In this document: piece by piece, positions 30,266 to 40,436 of the stretch
Layout: every line of letters begins with the position of its first letter
How positions within the stretch are numbered: the first letter of the stretch is position 1
Source of the DNA: Trichaptum fuscoviolaceum
Taxonomy: Eukaryota > Basidiomycota > Agaricomycetes > Hymenochaetales > Trichaptaceae
Direction: 5' to 3'
Length of the DNA stretch: 64,000 nt
Assembly: GCA_910574455.1 (NCBI GenBank)
Contig: CAJSYZ010000005.1
Span: 5,208,001 to 5,272,000 of the forward strand
Notes under the pieces: model-generated
What the model saw: the letters and a program-made list of their open reading frames with translations, nothing else
Told to the model about the DNA's origin: nothing
The model's database searches: none
Translations under genes and position numbers: made by a program

Positions 30266-31423
30266 TTCATCATTTCCCTTCGCATACGCCTCTGTCAGCT
30301 CTAACTCTGCCAAGGACTTGGTGATGTCGACAATCAGGTCGTCGAATAGATGCCTTGGAATGATAGCAATGTCATTAGACAGGATTGTCGCTGGGCCCTG
30401 AGCTATGCCACTCATGCCGACTTCGCCTGTACGTCGTCCTTCCTTTAGCTTCTTGCCCGGCCCAGGTGATAGGGTCGCGAACTTCATGTAGAGTTGTTCA
30501 ACCTTGTTCAAAAAATTTCGAATCATAAAACCACTTTCCGCCAGTAACGTCATAAGGGATGACCTGTTTTGGAGAGAAGAATCCTTTCTCTAATGGGAAC
30601 GCAATTATGAAGCTTTTCATGACGACTACCCTATTGTCCTCGCAGAGGGTGCGTATTTTACTGCTGGCTTTGGCGGCTTCGTTCTGGGTGAGATCCTGTG
30701 AGCTTCATTTGTTTTACGATAGCAGCTCAAAATTGGCTTACCCCTTTGGCGGCTGCCGCACTAATCTGTAAGTCGTGTACTGTGTATACAAGACCCTTCA
30801 CTGTCTCCTGCAAACACTTGTAAGTCCCAGCCATCTCCTCGAGTGTCACTTTGTCCGCCTTCGAGTCCAATTCCTCAGTCACATCAACAAATGCGTCGTC
30901 AATAGCCCGTATATGTCCTACAATCCGCTGTTCCTTTTCTAGTGACTGCTTTCGATAATTTTCCAGGTTAGTGAGCCTGCGCGAAGTCACGGCGAAGAGA
31001 CTCTCCTGAGCTGAAGCTCTTGCAATTAGGGTGTAATCTTGAGCGAGCTGTTTCTTTAGAGCTTCAATAGCGTCCTCATGCTTTTTCAATTGCTCCTCAT
31101 GTATATCCTTCTCCTTGTGAAGCTGGAGTGAGTCAGTCGCCCGGCTGAAGTTGGCTTCTGAGAGGTTTGATTCGACATTTGAGATAAGTTTTTTGGTTTT
31201 CATCAACTCATTCTGCAAAAGCTTTAATTGCTCCTGATCACTGTCCCGCTTATTTATCAGGAGTTCCCTATGCCTCCGTTCGAAATCTTCCTTTTCATCT
31301 CGAAGCCTTCTTTCTTTCTCCTCAGTGTCAATCCGAAGTTGCTCTAGCTCTTTCATAGAGGCTAAGGCCTTCATGATATCGTCGTAGGGGGAACGGCCGA
31401 TGTGTTTGTGGATGTTGCTGCCA

Positions 31424-31795
31424 CTGTCAGATGATCAGAATCGGATGCGTACTCAGGCTGGCGCCGTAACTCACGACTCGGATACGTCAGCTTCATGTTC
31501 CGACACCTTCAAGTTCAAGTTTCCGGCCTCACTGGCATGTAATTCCGTGACTTCGCCACTTGATGCGTGCATTCCAAATTCGAGAATGGTCAGATTCGGA
31601 CGCGCACTCAGGCTGATACCGTTACTCACGACTCGGATTCGGCGTCAGCTTCCAGCACTGGCACCTTACTGGTACTAGCCTCACAGTCACTAGCAGCCTG
31701 AGCGGTATGTGATTCCAAGACTTCGCCACTGCCAGTGGGCCAAATTTAAGAGTCAGAATCAGGCGCATAGTAATCAGGCTGAGACCGTCACTCAC
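31424..31795 (-). repeat. tandem exon-intron units
   Basis: Three introns (31690-31795, 31532-31629, 31424-31474) all start GTGAGT.ACGG and share CAGCCTGA.T and a CGC.TCCGAATCTGA-like block. The longer two also share AGTGGCGAAGTC. The two enclosed exons end alike (EADAESES and EADVSES) and all sit in the same codon phase. This indicates tandem duplication of an exon-plus-intron unit. Confidence 0.75.
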
Positions 31796-32122
31796 GGTTT
31801 GTCCGGAAGTCCGTTTGCGACTATTACAGCTGCGCGTGCTGCTAGGTCTGTCTTTTTTGTTCCGGGTTTCTCCACCCATGCTTGCAAGATGAATTTTATA
31901 CGGTCAAGGACGTTTGCCAAGTAAATATCCTCCTTCGCAACGGGGTGTGAACCCAATCCTATACTAGCCGCTGTTTTTAGTAAAGGAATGGAAATTAGTA
32001 GTGAATATTTCAGACAACTGTCAGTATACCATGATGATATACGGACCATTAACAATATGGTGAGCCCTACTATCAGCGTTTCCTGTGCCGGACATAAATA
32101 CGTTGAAAGTATCTGATGCCAT

Positions 32123-33445
32123 GTTCAAGTTGATGTTTTTTCTGCTATGTATTGATAAAAGTTGCGGCGGGCTGGGGCACAGAGACAGCCAGCGCAGTTT
32201 AGTTCAAGTTTCAGGTTCAATTTGACTCTGGATGGGTATTGGGTTACTGCTAAAGCCTAGTCCGGACGCTCACTACTAGTAGTAGCAGGCTGAAGTTCAA
32301 GGACTCGGAGTTGCCACTGGCACTGGTGACTGCGAGTCAGAGTCACCGTGACGCACGCGGCGGTGACGAGTCAGCGGTTCAAGTTCAACTTGAATCTGGC
32401 TGCCAGTGGCAGCTACTACTACTACTACTATACTAGTACTACTAGTAGTGCACGGCGCCGGTGACTCAGCACAACTTTGAAGTTCAAGTTGCTGCTGGCA
32501 ACGGCCCGTTTCGAACTCCGGACAGGAAGTCCCCTGTCACTGCCAGTGCCTGCCAGCCTGCCAGTGAGTGCCAGTGAGTGACAATCTCCGAGTCTACCAC
32601 TGTTAGTAATACTACTAGTAGTAGTATTAGTAGTATTAGAGCTCTAGTTGTAGTACTAAAATACATACATGTGCGGAACATCCGATTCGGCTCTGAACAA
32701 GTTCCGGCCACTGGCACTGGCAGACGATCTTCAAGGCCTGGCTGAGCTTCAGTTGAGGAGGGCCGGTGACAAGCACAATGATATGGGCTTCGTAAGTAGT
32801 TGCGACAGATGGGGCAGAATCCGGGTTCTTGAGAGCTGAACCGACATCCAGAAGTAGAGGGGATTCAAGGCCTGACACACCTGAGTTCGGATAGCAAGAG
32901 AGCGCCGGAAGGGCCTACTACTACTACTACTACTATAGTACTACTACTACTAGTAGTAGGCCAACACCGGCAGCCTCACTCACTGGGCTGGCAGGCTGAC
33001 CTGATCCCGGGCCGGGTCCTGCCACTGGCAGTGGCAGTGGCAGTGGCACAAACTTGAACGTGGCTCAAATTGTCCCGATATAACTGAAGGACCAAGTCGA
33101 CAGAGGCCTTTATCGAGGGTCCCACAAATCGGCAGTCTGCTGAGTTTCCGCTGAGTGAGAGTTCACTAAAGTTAGTACTAGTAAGTTAGTAACTACCGCC
33201 TGTCATCATTCACTCACACCAATGTGACTGGCACTGGTACTCACTGGCAGGCTCAGCCTGAGGATGATGACCGATGATGCCCCTATAGATCCACGCCGTT
33301 CACACGGCGCTTAAACTTGAACCATCCTTCGTCAACAAGCCTTGCTTTTCTTTCAATTACTACTCTCCGCCGCTGGTAGTGGCACGCCATTACTGGTATT
33401 TCTTACCATTGAGGCTCGAAGTTAGGTTACTGTCAAACTCCCAGC
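32123..33445. repeat. intergenic mosaic of short self-complementary motifs
   Basis: No gene is supported. The DNA alternates CCACTGGCAGTGG-, CTACTACTAGTAGTA-, AAGTTCAACTTGAA- and GACTCGGAGTC-type words. The clearest hairpin candidate is at 32912-32962, where GGCCTACTACTA and its near-complement TAGTAGTAGGCC bracket a run of CTA repeats. CA(G/C)TGGCAGTGGCAGTGG runs occur at 33010-33050. Confidence 0.75.
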
Positions 33446-35312
33446 ATGTCAAGTTCCGAACGCGGGGACGAAACTTCAGGCTCTCGCTCGGATACAGATG
33501 ACGAGTCAGTCTCTAGCCCGGATACAGATGATGAGCAGAGCGTTTCAGAATTCACCATACCTGGTACTCGCGACAGTAGTAGCTCAAAGCGCTCGATTGT
33601 CAATGGGTCCGACTCCGAGTCTGGCACCGACTGGAACAGGATGCATTTCTCGAACTTATCGATTTCGGTAGGGATCATATTGCTTACTTACTACGCAGCT
33701 TGGCTTATCTTTGGTGAATTGACAGAGGACTTACCCCGAGGCTTTCAGTCAAAACTATTTATCGATAGCACCGTGGTCCAATCAATCGTCAAAAGTTTGT
33801 CGTCCAAGATAAAGCGTGCAGACCGCGTCGGATTCTCGTCGGAGGACTTTCAGGAAACGCTTCACCTGGCTGAGCGCCTAGGGATGTGCTTTGATTCAGC
33901 AAATATGAGGATCCTTAAGAGGGATAGGGAGATTCAAGCTCTGCGGAGAAAGATGGAGAGGGCGATAGATCAGCTTGAGTCCAATACATTTCAGTACACG
34001 GACATGCTCTTCAAACTCACTGAAGAGCTAGCGATCTTCAAGCATCACATGGTAAGCCCAGGCTGCATCTTGGACTTGAAATAAACTCTGACTTAATCAT
34101 TTCTAACTTCTCGTCCTATTCTTCTCGGTGATATACAGTCTGAGCCGCTTCATCTGCTTATCAACAAACGTGTGGATGAATTCAGACTTGCTGTCGCCAC
34201 AGCCTTCATATCTGTTCTTCCCGGCGCATTTCCGTCAAGAAAACTCTCCAATATTTTTACTGGGGGCGTCATCTGGGACTACTTTTTGACTTGCTTAGTA
34301 ACCCATTATCATTCACACCATACAATCCTGCGCTGGCAAATTCGACTTGAGGATAGTAAGGAGCTCGGCAATCGTTGGATACAGACGAAATCTGTCTTCT
34401 CTGCGATAAGGATTGACATCAAAGACACAGAGCTCGGGAGAAATATTCGTCATGAACTCGCTACTCAATTGAAGCACTTTACGACAGTCATGGCTATGAA
34501 TCTCGAAAGATCTGAACGCAAACCCCGAAATCCCAGGCTTGCGCTTAAGTTCTTCCTGCCCCTTCTTATTTGGTCCTATAACGAATGCAAGGATTGGGTA
34601 GCCGCCTTAGACGAATGCAGTTCGGGACAACAGTCAGAGTCGACCAACATTCGACTCTCGGAAACAGAAGTCAATTGTTCTGCCACTCAGACGAAGGCTG
34701 TCTTTCAAGCCGGAACAGCACGTGATGCACGGCGTCAATGGAAACGTGAACTTGAACGTGCCGGTGGAGAGGGTGCTCTGTCCGACATTCAACAACTCAT
34801 TCAGAAGTCAATGGATATTCTTGGCGCCGACTCGGCTGACGGCGTAAGCATCCTCGTTGAAGATAAATCGACAACTCCTGCGCAAATATGGAGACCGTTC
34901 GGCCATCCTGAGCAGGTTCAATTGGATCAGGAAATGCTTAATTATCCTCTCTGACGACTTGCTCTTGGATATGCTCCTCAAAAATGATGGTGCAATGCGT
35001 CGGTTTACGATGAAGATGGATGCCTCTCAAATAGGGATTATCGAAGCGAGTCAGGGCATTGGACAATTTGACAATGCCGATTACAAAGATACAGACGAGG
35101 AAAATCTGGACAGGTCCACCCACTTGTTCCTCAAGGATATCGAGCACATGGAGCATCTTGAAGCCCTTGTTCCGACAGAAGAGAATATTGACTCTCTCGT
35201 CTTGAAAACAGTCAACGATCTACTTCATGAGTATGGTCCATTCTATTTAACGGATTATGGAATCCTATTTGCTCTTCTCGACAAATTGGACCCTATCCCA
35301 CACCAGTACTGA
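33446..35312 (+). CDS. unknown protein with one hydrophobic segment and a coiled coil
   Basis: I do not recognise this gene. ATG 33446 opens an acidic Ser/Asp-rich N-terminus (~70 residues). A single hydrophobic stretch follows (SVGIILLTYYAAWLIFG) that could be a membrane anchor, then a coiled coil (LKRDREIQALRRKMERAI). An intron (34052-34138, GTAAGC...ATACAG) joins to a helical domain of ~230 residues. Near 34844-34862 the frame must change to reach the last ~150 residues (ending LDPIPHQY at 35312). A 19-nt GT-AG segment would restore the phase exactly; otherwise this is a frameshift and the gene is broken. It lies between two blocks of self-complementary repeats, like the two minus-strand genes to its left. 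Confidence 0.55.
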
Positions 35313-36571
35313 TATAAGTACGGCAGTGTACTAGCTGACGGTTACAAATTGATCCATTAGTCACCGGCACACCATTTTGGCTGAGGCCCAAGGACAAGTT
35401 TTTTTTCGTTCATGGACAAATATTATGTTTAAGGATTTGTACTCTTACTATTTAATGGTTTACTCTATGGTGATCCACTTACTCTTCTCTCTTCAGACTC
35501 TACTCTTTACAAGTCAGCTCTGTACTATAAGTACTAGTATTCAAGTTAGAAACCACTACCGCCAATAAATCTTCTTGAATATGACAAAATAATATTTAAT
35601 AATATTCATATACTTATCTTTATGACAGGTGCTCAACATGAACTTGAAGTCGTAGTACTACAGTACTACTACTCAGCCTAGTAGTGGTACATTTTGAAGT
35701 TTAAAGTACTCATATTCAAGTTTTTTTTTTTGATATTTCATACTATGCAAGTCGGGAACTGCAGTGATACACCACTATCAGCCTGAGGCTACTCAATCAT
35801 CCTCCATCATATCTACGCTTTCCTCTGAAGCGCTTCATGTGTACTAGTATACAGTATTACTACTATGCTAATTGTACTATTTGTAACTTCAAGTTCAAAA
35901 CATAGCTAACTTGGAGAGGAAAGCATGCCTCTTTCCGGATGCCAATGGGGAACTTCTGGCCTGAGGTAGGTCACTGGCATGATCCGACTCGGCGAGTCAG
36001 TTCGAGCTTGAGTCCGCTGATGGCAATGTGAGCTTCTCGAGAGTTTGTTTTTTACTAGGTCATAACTAGTACTGTCATTTTATTATATCTTAACACTGAA
36101 TTTGTCGTACTGTTTCAAGTTGTAACTTCAAGCCAACGTACTAGTAGCTACCAGTGAGTGGAAACTTGAAGCATGCCTCAGGCTCTTTCCGGATTCAAGT
36201 TGAGAACTTCCGGCCTGAGGTAGTACTACTACTAGTAGTAGTAGGTCCGAGTCATTGGTTTGAGTCAAATGCCAGTGTTCAACTTGAAAGCACTCAGGCT
36301 TTCAAGTTGGATTGGTGTTATGTAAAAAAATTTGTACCAATAGTACTGTACTAGTACTAGTACTACTAGTACTACTACTACTGTACTACTCGATGCCGGC
36401 GGCCGCCCGGGGAATGATTTCCGACCATCGCACTGACTGCAATATTTGGCTACCATCATCTACAACACTGAAGAAGGTCTGTTTTCACATCATTTTCTTT
36501 CAGTACCGTAGTATCCTCAATTCATAAGTTTCAATATACTCCGTATGTGCTGAATGAAAAGTTTATGTTTA
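35313..36571. repeat. intergenic, AT-rich with self-complementary motif clusters
   Basis: No gene is seen. TACTACTAGTAGTAGTAG-type runs occur at 36220-36246 and 36340-36388, CTTCAAGTT/AACTTGAAG words at 35630-35700 and 36110-36190, and a T9 run near 35720. The first ~250 bp may hold the 3' untranslated region of the preceding gene. Confidence 0.6.
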
Positions 36572-38294
36572 TCACTGTCTATTTTCGTACAAAGATTCGT
36601 GCATGTGCATGTCAGCAAATCGGTTAACATAGAATCTATCATAAAAGTCCAGGGACTTCTCAGGTGTCAATGACTTCGGCGGACATTCATCACCCTTTGG
36701 AACCCCAAGGAGGTGAGCCAAACGAAAGATGTCCCCTATACCTATCACCAATAGCTTCGGAGCCTTGCAGTCACGGTGATAGTGACGTCTGCCACTGGCA
36801 TTCACACCAGAACAGCATTCAACACAGGCGGTAGAGGTCTCTAACTCATATTCCGGCTCGACAATCCACATACTTGTTTTTGGGTCAGGCGAGTCTCCAA
36901 CACGCTTGAACAATTGGACGAGAGCGCAGTCCTGATGCTCCCCTTTAGCGGTGAAGGAAAAAAGAAGCATAACCCGGGCAACTCTCATTCCTGAAAACCC
37001 CTTTTTGCGGGGCTAACTCGAACAAGGACTGCGTCATGTCTTGCTTTTCCGCGCCAAGAGGGATTGGACCTGATCACCTCCCTCATTGCTTGTTCTATTG
37101 GGATCGATTCGCCACGGTAGGCAAAGAAAGCGGTGGCTGAATGGAAAATTGAGAAGTCATTGTTCATGTCCAATTCAGCTGTTGGTTCGGCTCTGCCAGA
37201 GGAGCCCCTTAAGTTGGAATTGCGCTTCTCGTACTTGTTGAATAAGTATTCTTTAATGAGCTGTCGGAGCTGTCGAAGCTCTGGATGGCCTTTTATCGCC
37301 GCAAGCGCGTTGAGCTGTTTCGGGTACACCTTACTGGACTCTGCAAGTATAACAACAGAGAAGTCAGATGTGCAGCACCAAAAGCACGGGTTACTAAGTA
37401 ATACTAACGTTGTTTCGAAGCCATTAACATCAAGCTCAAAGGGTCATTTCTGCCGCCCAAGCGAAGCTGGCATTCTACGCTATGAACCGCACCACACTGG
37501 GGCTCATCCACTGAACTTCCGGAATCCTCCAGGTCAGCAATTTCGATTTGCTCTTGGTTGCCCACAATGTCATCGAAGAAGTCCTCTGTATCATCGGCTG
37601 CCCCTGTTGTTTGTACGCCATGATGTTGCATCTGCTCCCTCTGGGTTGGGGCCTTCTCGGCGTCATCCGTCTTTGACTCTGACATATTTTTCCGCAAAAC
37701 GTCTCGCAAGGCATTCCACATAGCCTCAGCCAGCGTATCGTCCAGCAGTCCACGCCTTTTGAAGTCTGCCCTCGACGCAATAAGTTTGCTGAGTCGTTGG
37801 TTTGCTGTGATCATCTGTCCCAAAGGATCATTTCTGTTCGAGCGCCGCCATGTCTCCTTGACCGCGTGAATGTGTTTATTTTCTGTTATAGACGAACACA
37901 ATCCGCTAGGAGCAGCAAAGAGAGGGATCATTGTTGGATAATGGACCATGGCATGTTGTCGTGGCAGTGAAAAATTATCCCGGATGCCCTTTGCTATGAA
38001 TATTTGCCGATATTGATGATAGTGATCCAGAGAGGCTTTAATTTGATCAAGATTTGAGGCTGTAATCGTGTACCGACGCACAAGGTAACAGAAGTCCAGA
38101 AATGCACTCAATGCATGAATTATATCATCGTGCACAATGCCCACAATAGCCGGAAGATACACCTAAGTGGATTGCATCAGATATCAGCAAACCACCGCCT
38201 CGAGCGAGATGCAAAGACCACATACTTTCATAAGCGCCTTTGAATCATTACCTGTCCATTGCTTGAAGCCTCGACCTTCAGGAAATCTGCGAAG

Positions 38295-39138
38295 TGTCGA
38301 GATCCCAGGCCCCTTTTCTCATTTCCCGCACTTTCCCGCCAAGGATCCCGACATGAGCAGACAATCCCGCGGGGAGAATCCCGCGGGGAGAATCCCGCCA
38401 TTGGATTCCCCGCGCGAAACCCCTTTCCCGACTCGCACGATCCCCCGCAAGATCCCCCGCTCACGTGACCTATCCCGCACCACCGTCCCGACCACCATGC
38501 ACGCATACACACATTCATTTACGACGACCCGCCACGGCACACGTACATTCACTTATCAACATACGCTCATTAATCCATTAGTACCTCAAGGTGACGACCT
38601 GCAACAGTCTGGCATACCTAGTCTGGCTAGTCGCGGCCCCGGACCGGACGCTGACGTCCACGGACAGGCCGTAGCCATCTGGAGAGACGGGATAGACATG
38701 CCTAGCAGTGCGGTCGTAGCATGTATCGTTTGTAGTAGATAGGTGCGCATTGCGCAAGGACACTTAGCGTAGATTAACTATACAGTCTTTACGAAGTAGA
38801 TAAATAGCTGTAGGCATCGTAAGGAGCACCCCACTTTTGACCTCTTGTGGAGTGCTTCCTTAGGTGCGATCTCTCTCTTTTCTCCTGTGTAGTTAGTTGC
38901 GCAATACTTACTTGTGGAGTGCTTCCTTAGGGATCCGCTTACTTGACGTTCAAAGCAGTGAAGAGTCCTAGCTGGCCTTGAGAATCCCGCGACGCGCCTG
39001 GATAGAATCCCGCGCGTTTCCCGCCTGAATTCCCACGCTCGTTCCCAGTCGCGAATCCAGATTCCCGAACGCGGGTTCTTGTCGCGAATTCCAGTTTCCC
39101 GAAACTGTTTCCCGCTACAATTCCCGACGGTCGTAACA
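38295..39138 (+). repeat. 5' LTR of copy 2 (844 bp)
   Basis: TG...CA ends. It is identical in layout to the 3' LTR except for three point differences and a tandem 14-bp duplication near 38370. As the upstream LTR it should carry the promoter. A TATA-like word could not be assigned with confidence. Confidence 0.95.
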
Positions 39139-39227
39139 TTAGGTCAAAAGTCCTGGCTCACCGCCGCTCGGACTCGACACCCTCACGCTCTTTACTTCTA
39201 CCCCCGCACCCGTACCGCCGACCAGCG

Positions 39228-40436
39228 ATGTCGTCCCACCAGGAATGGGGAGGACTCGCAGATACCTTCGCTTTCCCGTCCCCGAGCTCCTCGATGGAGG
39301 AAGACAAACTCCAGCCCATCCTTGATCGCCTCGACACCCTCGAAAAACGCTACTCCAAGCTAGTCAACGAACACAATCAGGTTCAGAACACAGTCGCCCA
39401 GCTCAAGCACGCCAACCGGGCGTTAGAAGCCCAAATCGCGAGCCAGCCCGCCTCCCCGTCTGGGGGCGGAGCAGGGCTCAAGATGAAGCTTCCCGACACC
39501 TTCGAAGGCGAACGAGCCAAGCTGGAGAACTGGATTCACCAGATTAAGCTCTACCTGTTCGGACAACATCCGGGACTAGACGAAACCCGCAAGGTCGCAT
39601 TCGCTCTGATGCTACTGCGGGGGCCGGCGCAAGACTGGGCACGACCTATTCTAGATCGACTCCAGGACATCCCGACACCGCCAGAAGCCGCCAGCCTGGA
39701 GGCCCTGTTCACCGCCCTTCGCGCCTCTTACGGAGAAATCGATGCAGACAAAGCCGCAGCCGACAAGCTGATGCGCCTACGCCAGACAGGAACGGTCGCC
39801 GAGTTTGCGTCGCAATTCCGTGCCCTCCAAGCCCTCACCGGGTGGCCCAAGGACGCAATGACGGACGTCATCTACCTCGACATGTTCCGGAAGGGACTCA
39901 AAGACCAGGTTCGCCAGCACATCGCCAGCACAGAGGCGAAGGATATGAAATTCGATGCCTACATCAATTGGGTTTCCGAGACGGACGAGAAGCTAAGGCT
40001 CGCACACGCCTATGGACCCGTATCAAAGCCAGCGGCTACGCCCCGAAGCAATCCCGGCACCACTAGCTCAGTTCCGCGTACGATCCCGACTGCGGGCGCA
40101 AGCTCGACGAAGGATCCCAACGCAATGGAGATTGACAGGGTGCGCCGGGAGCGCAGGAGTAAGGGACTATGCTACTATTGCGGAGAGAAAGACCATTTGG
40201 TGAGCGATTGCCCAACGCGACCGCCAACCCGAAACCTAAAGGCTACGAAATCCACGTCCCCGTCGAGCCCCTCGCCCCCCGCGCTCCAGTCGTTCGAAGA
40301 AACGCTCAAACGTATGGCGGAACAGTACGTCCAGAATGTGCAGCAGTCCGTGCTACAGAACGCATTCGCCACCATGACGCCCGCCGCCAAGAACGTTCAC
40401 AATCCCGAAGCCCCGCCCCCAGCGGATTTTCAGTAG
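39228..40436 (+). CDS. gag: gag polyprotein of copy 2 (402 aa)
   Basis: ATG 39228 lies 90 bp after the 5' LTR. The protein has a Ser/Pro-rich start and a short coiled coil. The retrotransposon capsid region follows (LKMKLPDTFEGERAKLENWI, then MLLRGPAQDWARP and EFASQFRAL). A basic linker leads to one CCHC knuckle (CYYCGEKDHLVSDCP, about residue 318) and a Pro/Ser tail. It forms the virus-like particle and packages element RNA. The pol frame overlaps the last 268 nt in the -1 register, so pol is presumably made by ribosomal frameshifting within 40169-40436. Confidence 0.95.
   Translation: MSSHQEWGGLADTFAFPSPSSSMEEDKLQPILDRLDTLEKRYSKLVNEHNQVQNTVAQLKHANRALEAQIASQPASPSGGGAGLKMKLPDTFEGERAKLENWIHQIKLYLFGQHPGLDETRKVAFALMLLRGPAQDWARPILDRLQDIPTPPEAASLEALFTALRASYGEIDADKAAADKLMRLRQTGTVAEFASQFRALQALTGWPKDAMTDVIYLDMFRKGLKDQVRQHIASTEAKDMKFDAYINWVSETDEKLRLAHAYGPVSKPAATPRSNPGTTSSVPRTIPTAGASSTKDPNAMEIDRVRRERRSKGLCYYCGEKDHLVSDCPTRPPTRNLKATKSTSPSSPSPPALQSFEETLKRMAEQYVQNVQQSVLQNAFATMTPAAKNVHNPEAPPPADFQ

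Larger units (their letters stand above)
29026..32122 (-). pseudogene. coiled-coil protein gene of unknown function, frame broken at a hexanucleotide array
   Basis: I do not recognise the family. Exons 32043-32122, 31796-31963, 31630-31689, 31475-31531 and 30742-31423 keep one frame from ATG 32122 (MASDTFNVFMSGTGN). A helical N-terminal segment is followed by two short acidic Ser/Glu exons and then a ~150-residue coiled coil (31374-30900). After further exons comes a helical part (LAESGFMIRNFLNKVEQLY) and then a Gly-Lys array encoded by (AAAGGG)n. The frame entering the array reads GK and stops just past it. The frame leaving it reads (ER)n and continues for a further ~370 residues to TITQ at 29026. 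Both sides are long, coherent and intron-compatible, so I infer one gene with a frame change inside or next to the array. It could be a real null allele, a slippage variant or an assembly error. Confidence 0.6.

Noticed and set aside
30014..30401. Plus-strand frames of Ser-Leu or Phe-Pro repeats over the hexanucleotide array
   Set aside because: These are automatic translations of (TTTCCC)n; the surrounding coding evidence is on the minus strand.
28600..33060. CRISPR-like array from the evenly repeated palindromic words
   Set aside because: Repeats vary in length and spacing, there are no unique spacers of constant size, and the genome is eukaryotic.
33669..33699. 31-nt intron within the hydrophobic segment of the 33446 gene
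   Set aside because: Omitting GTAGGG...CGCAG leads to a stop within five codons, while reading through gives a continuous membrane-like helix.
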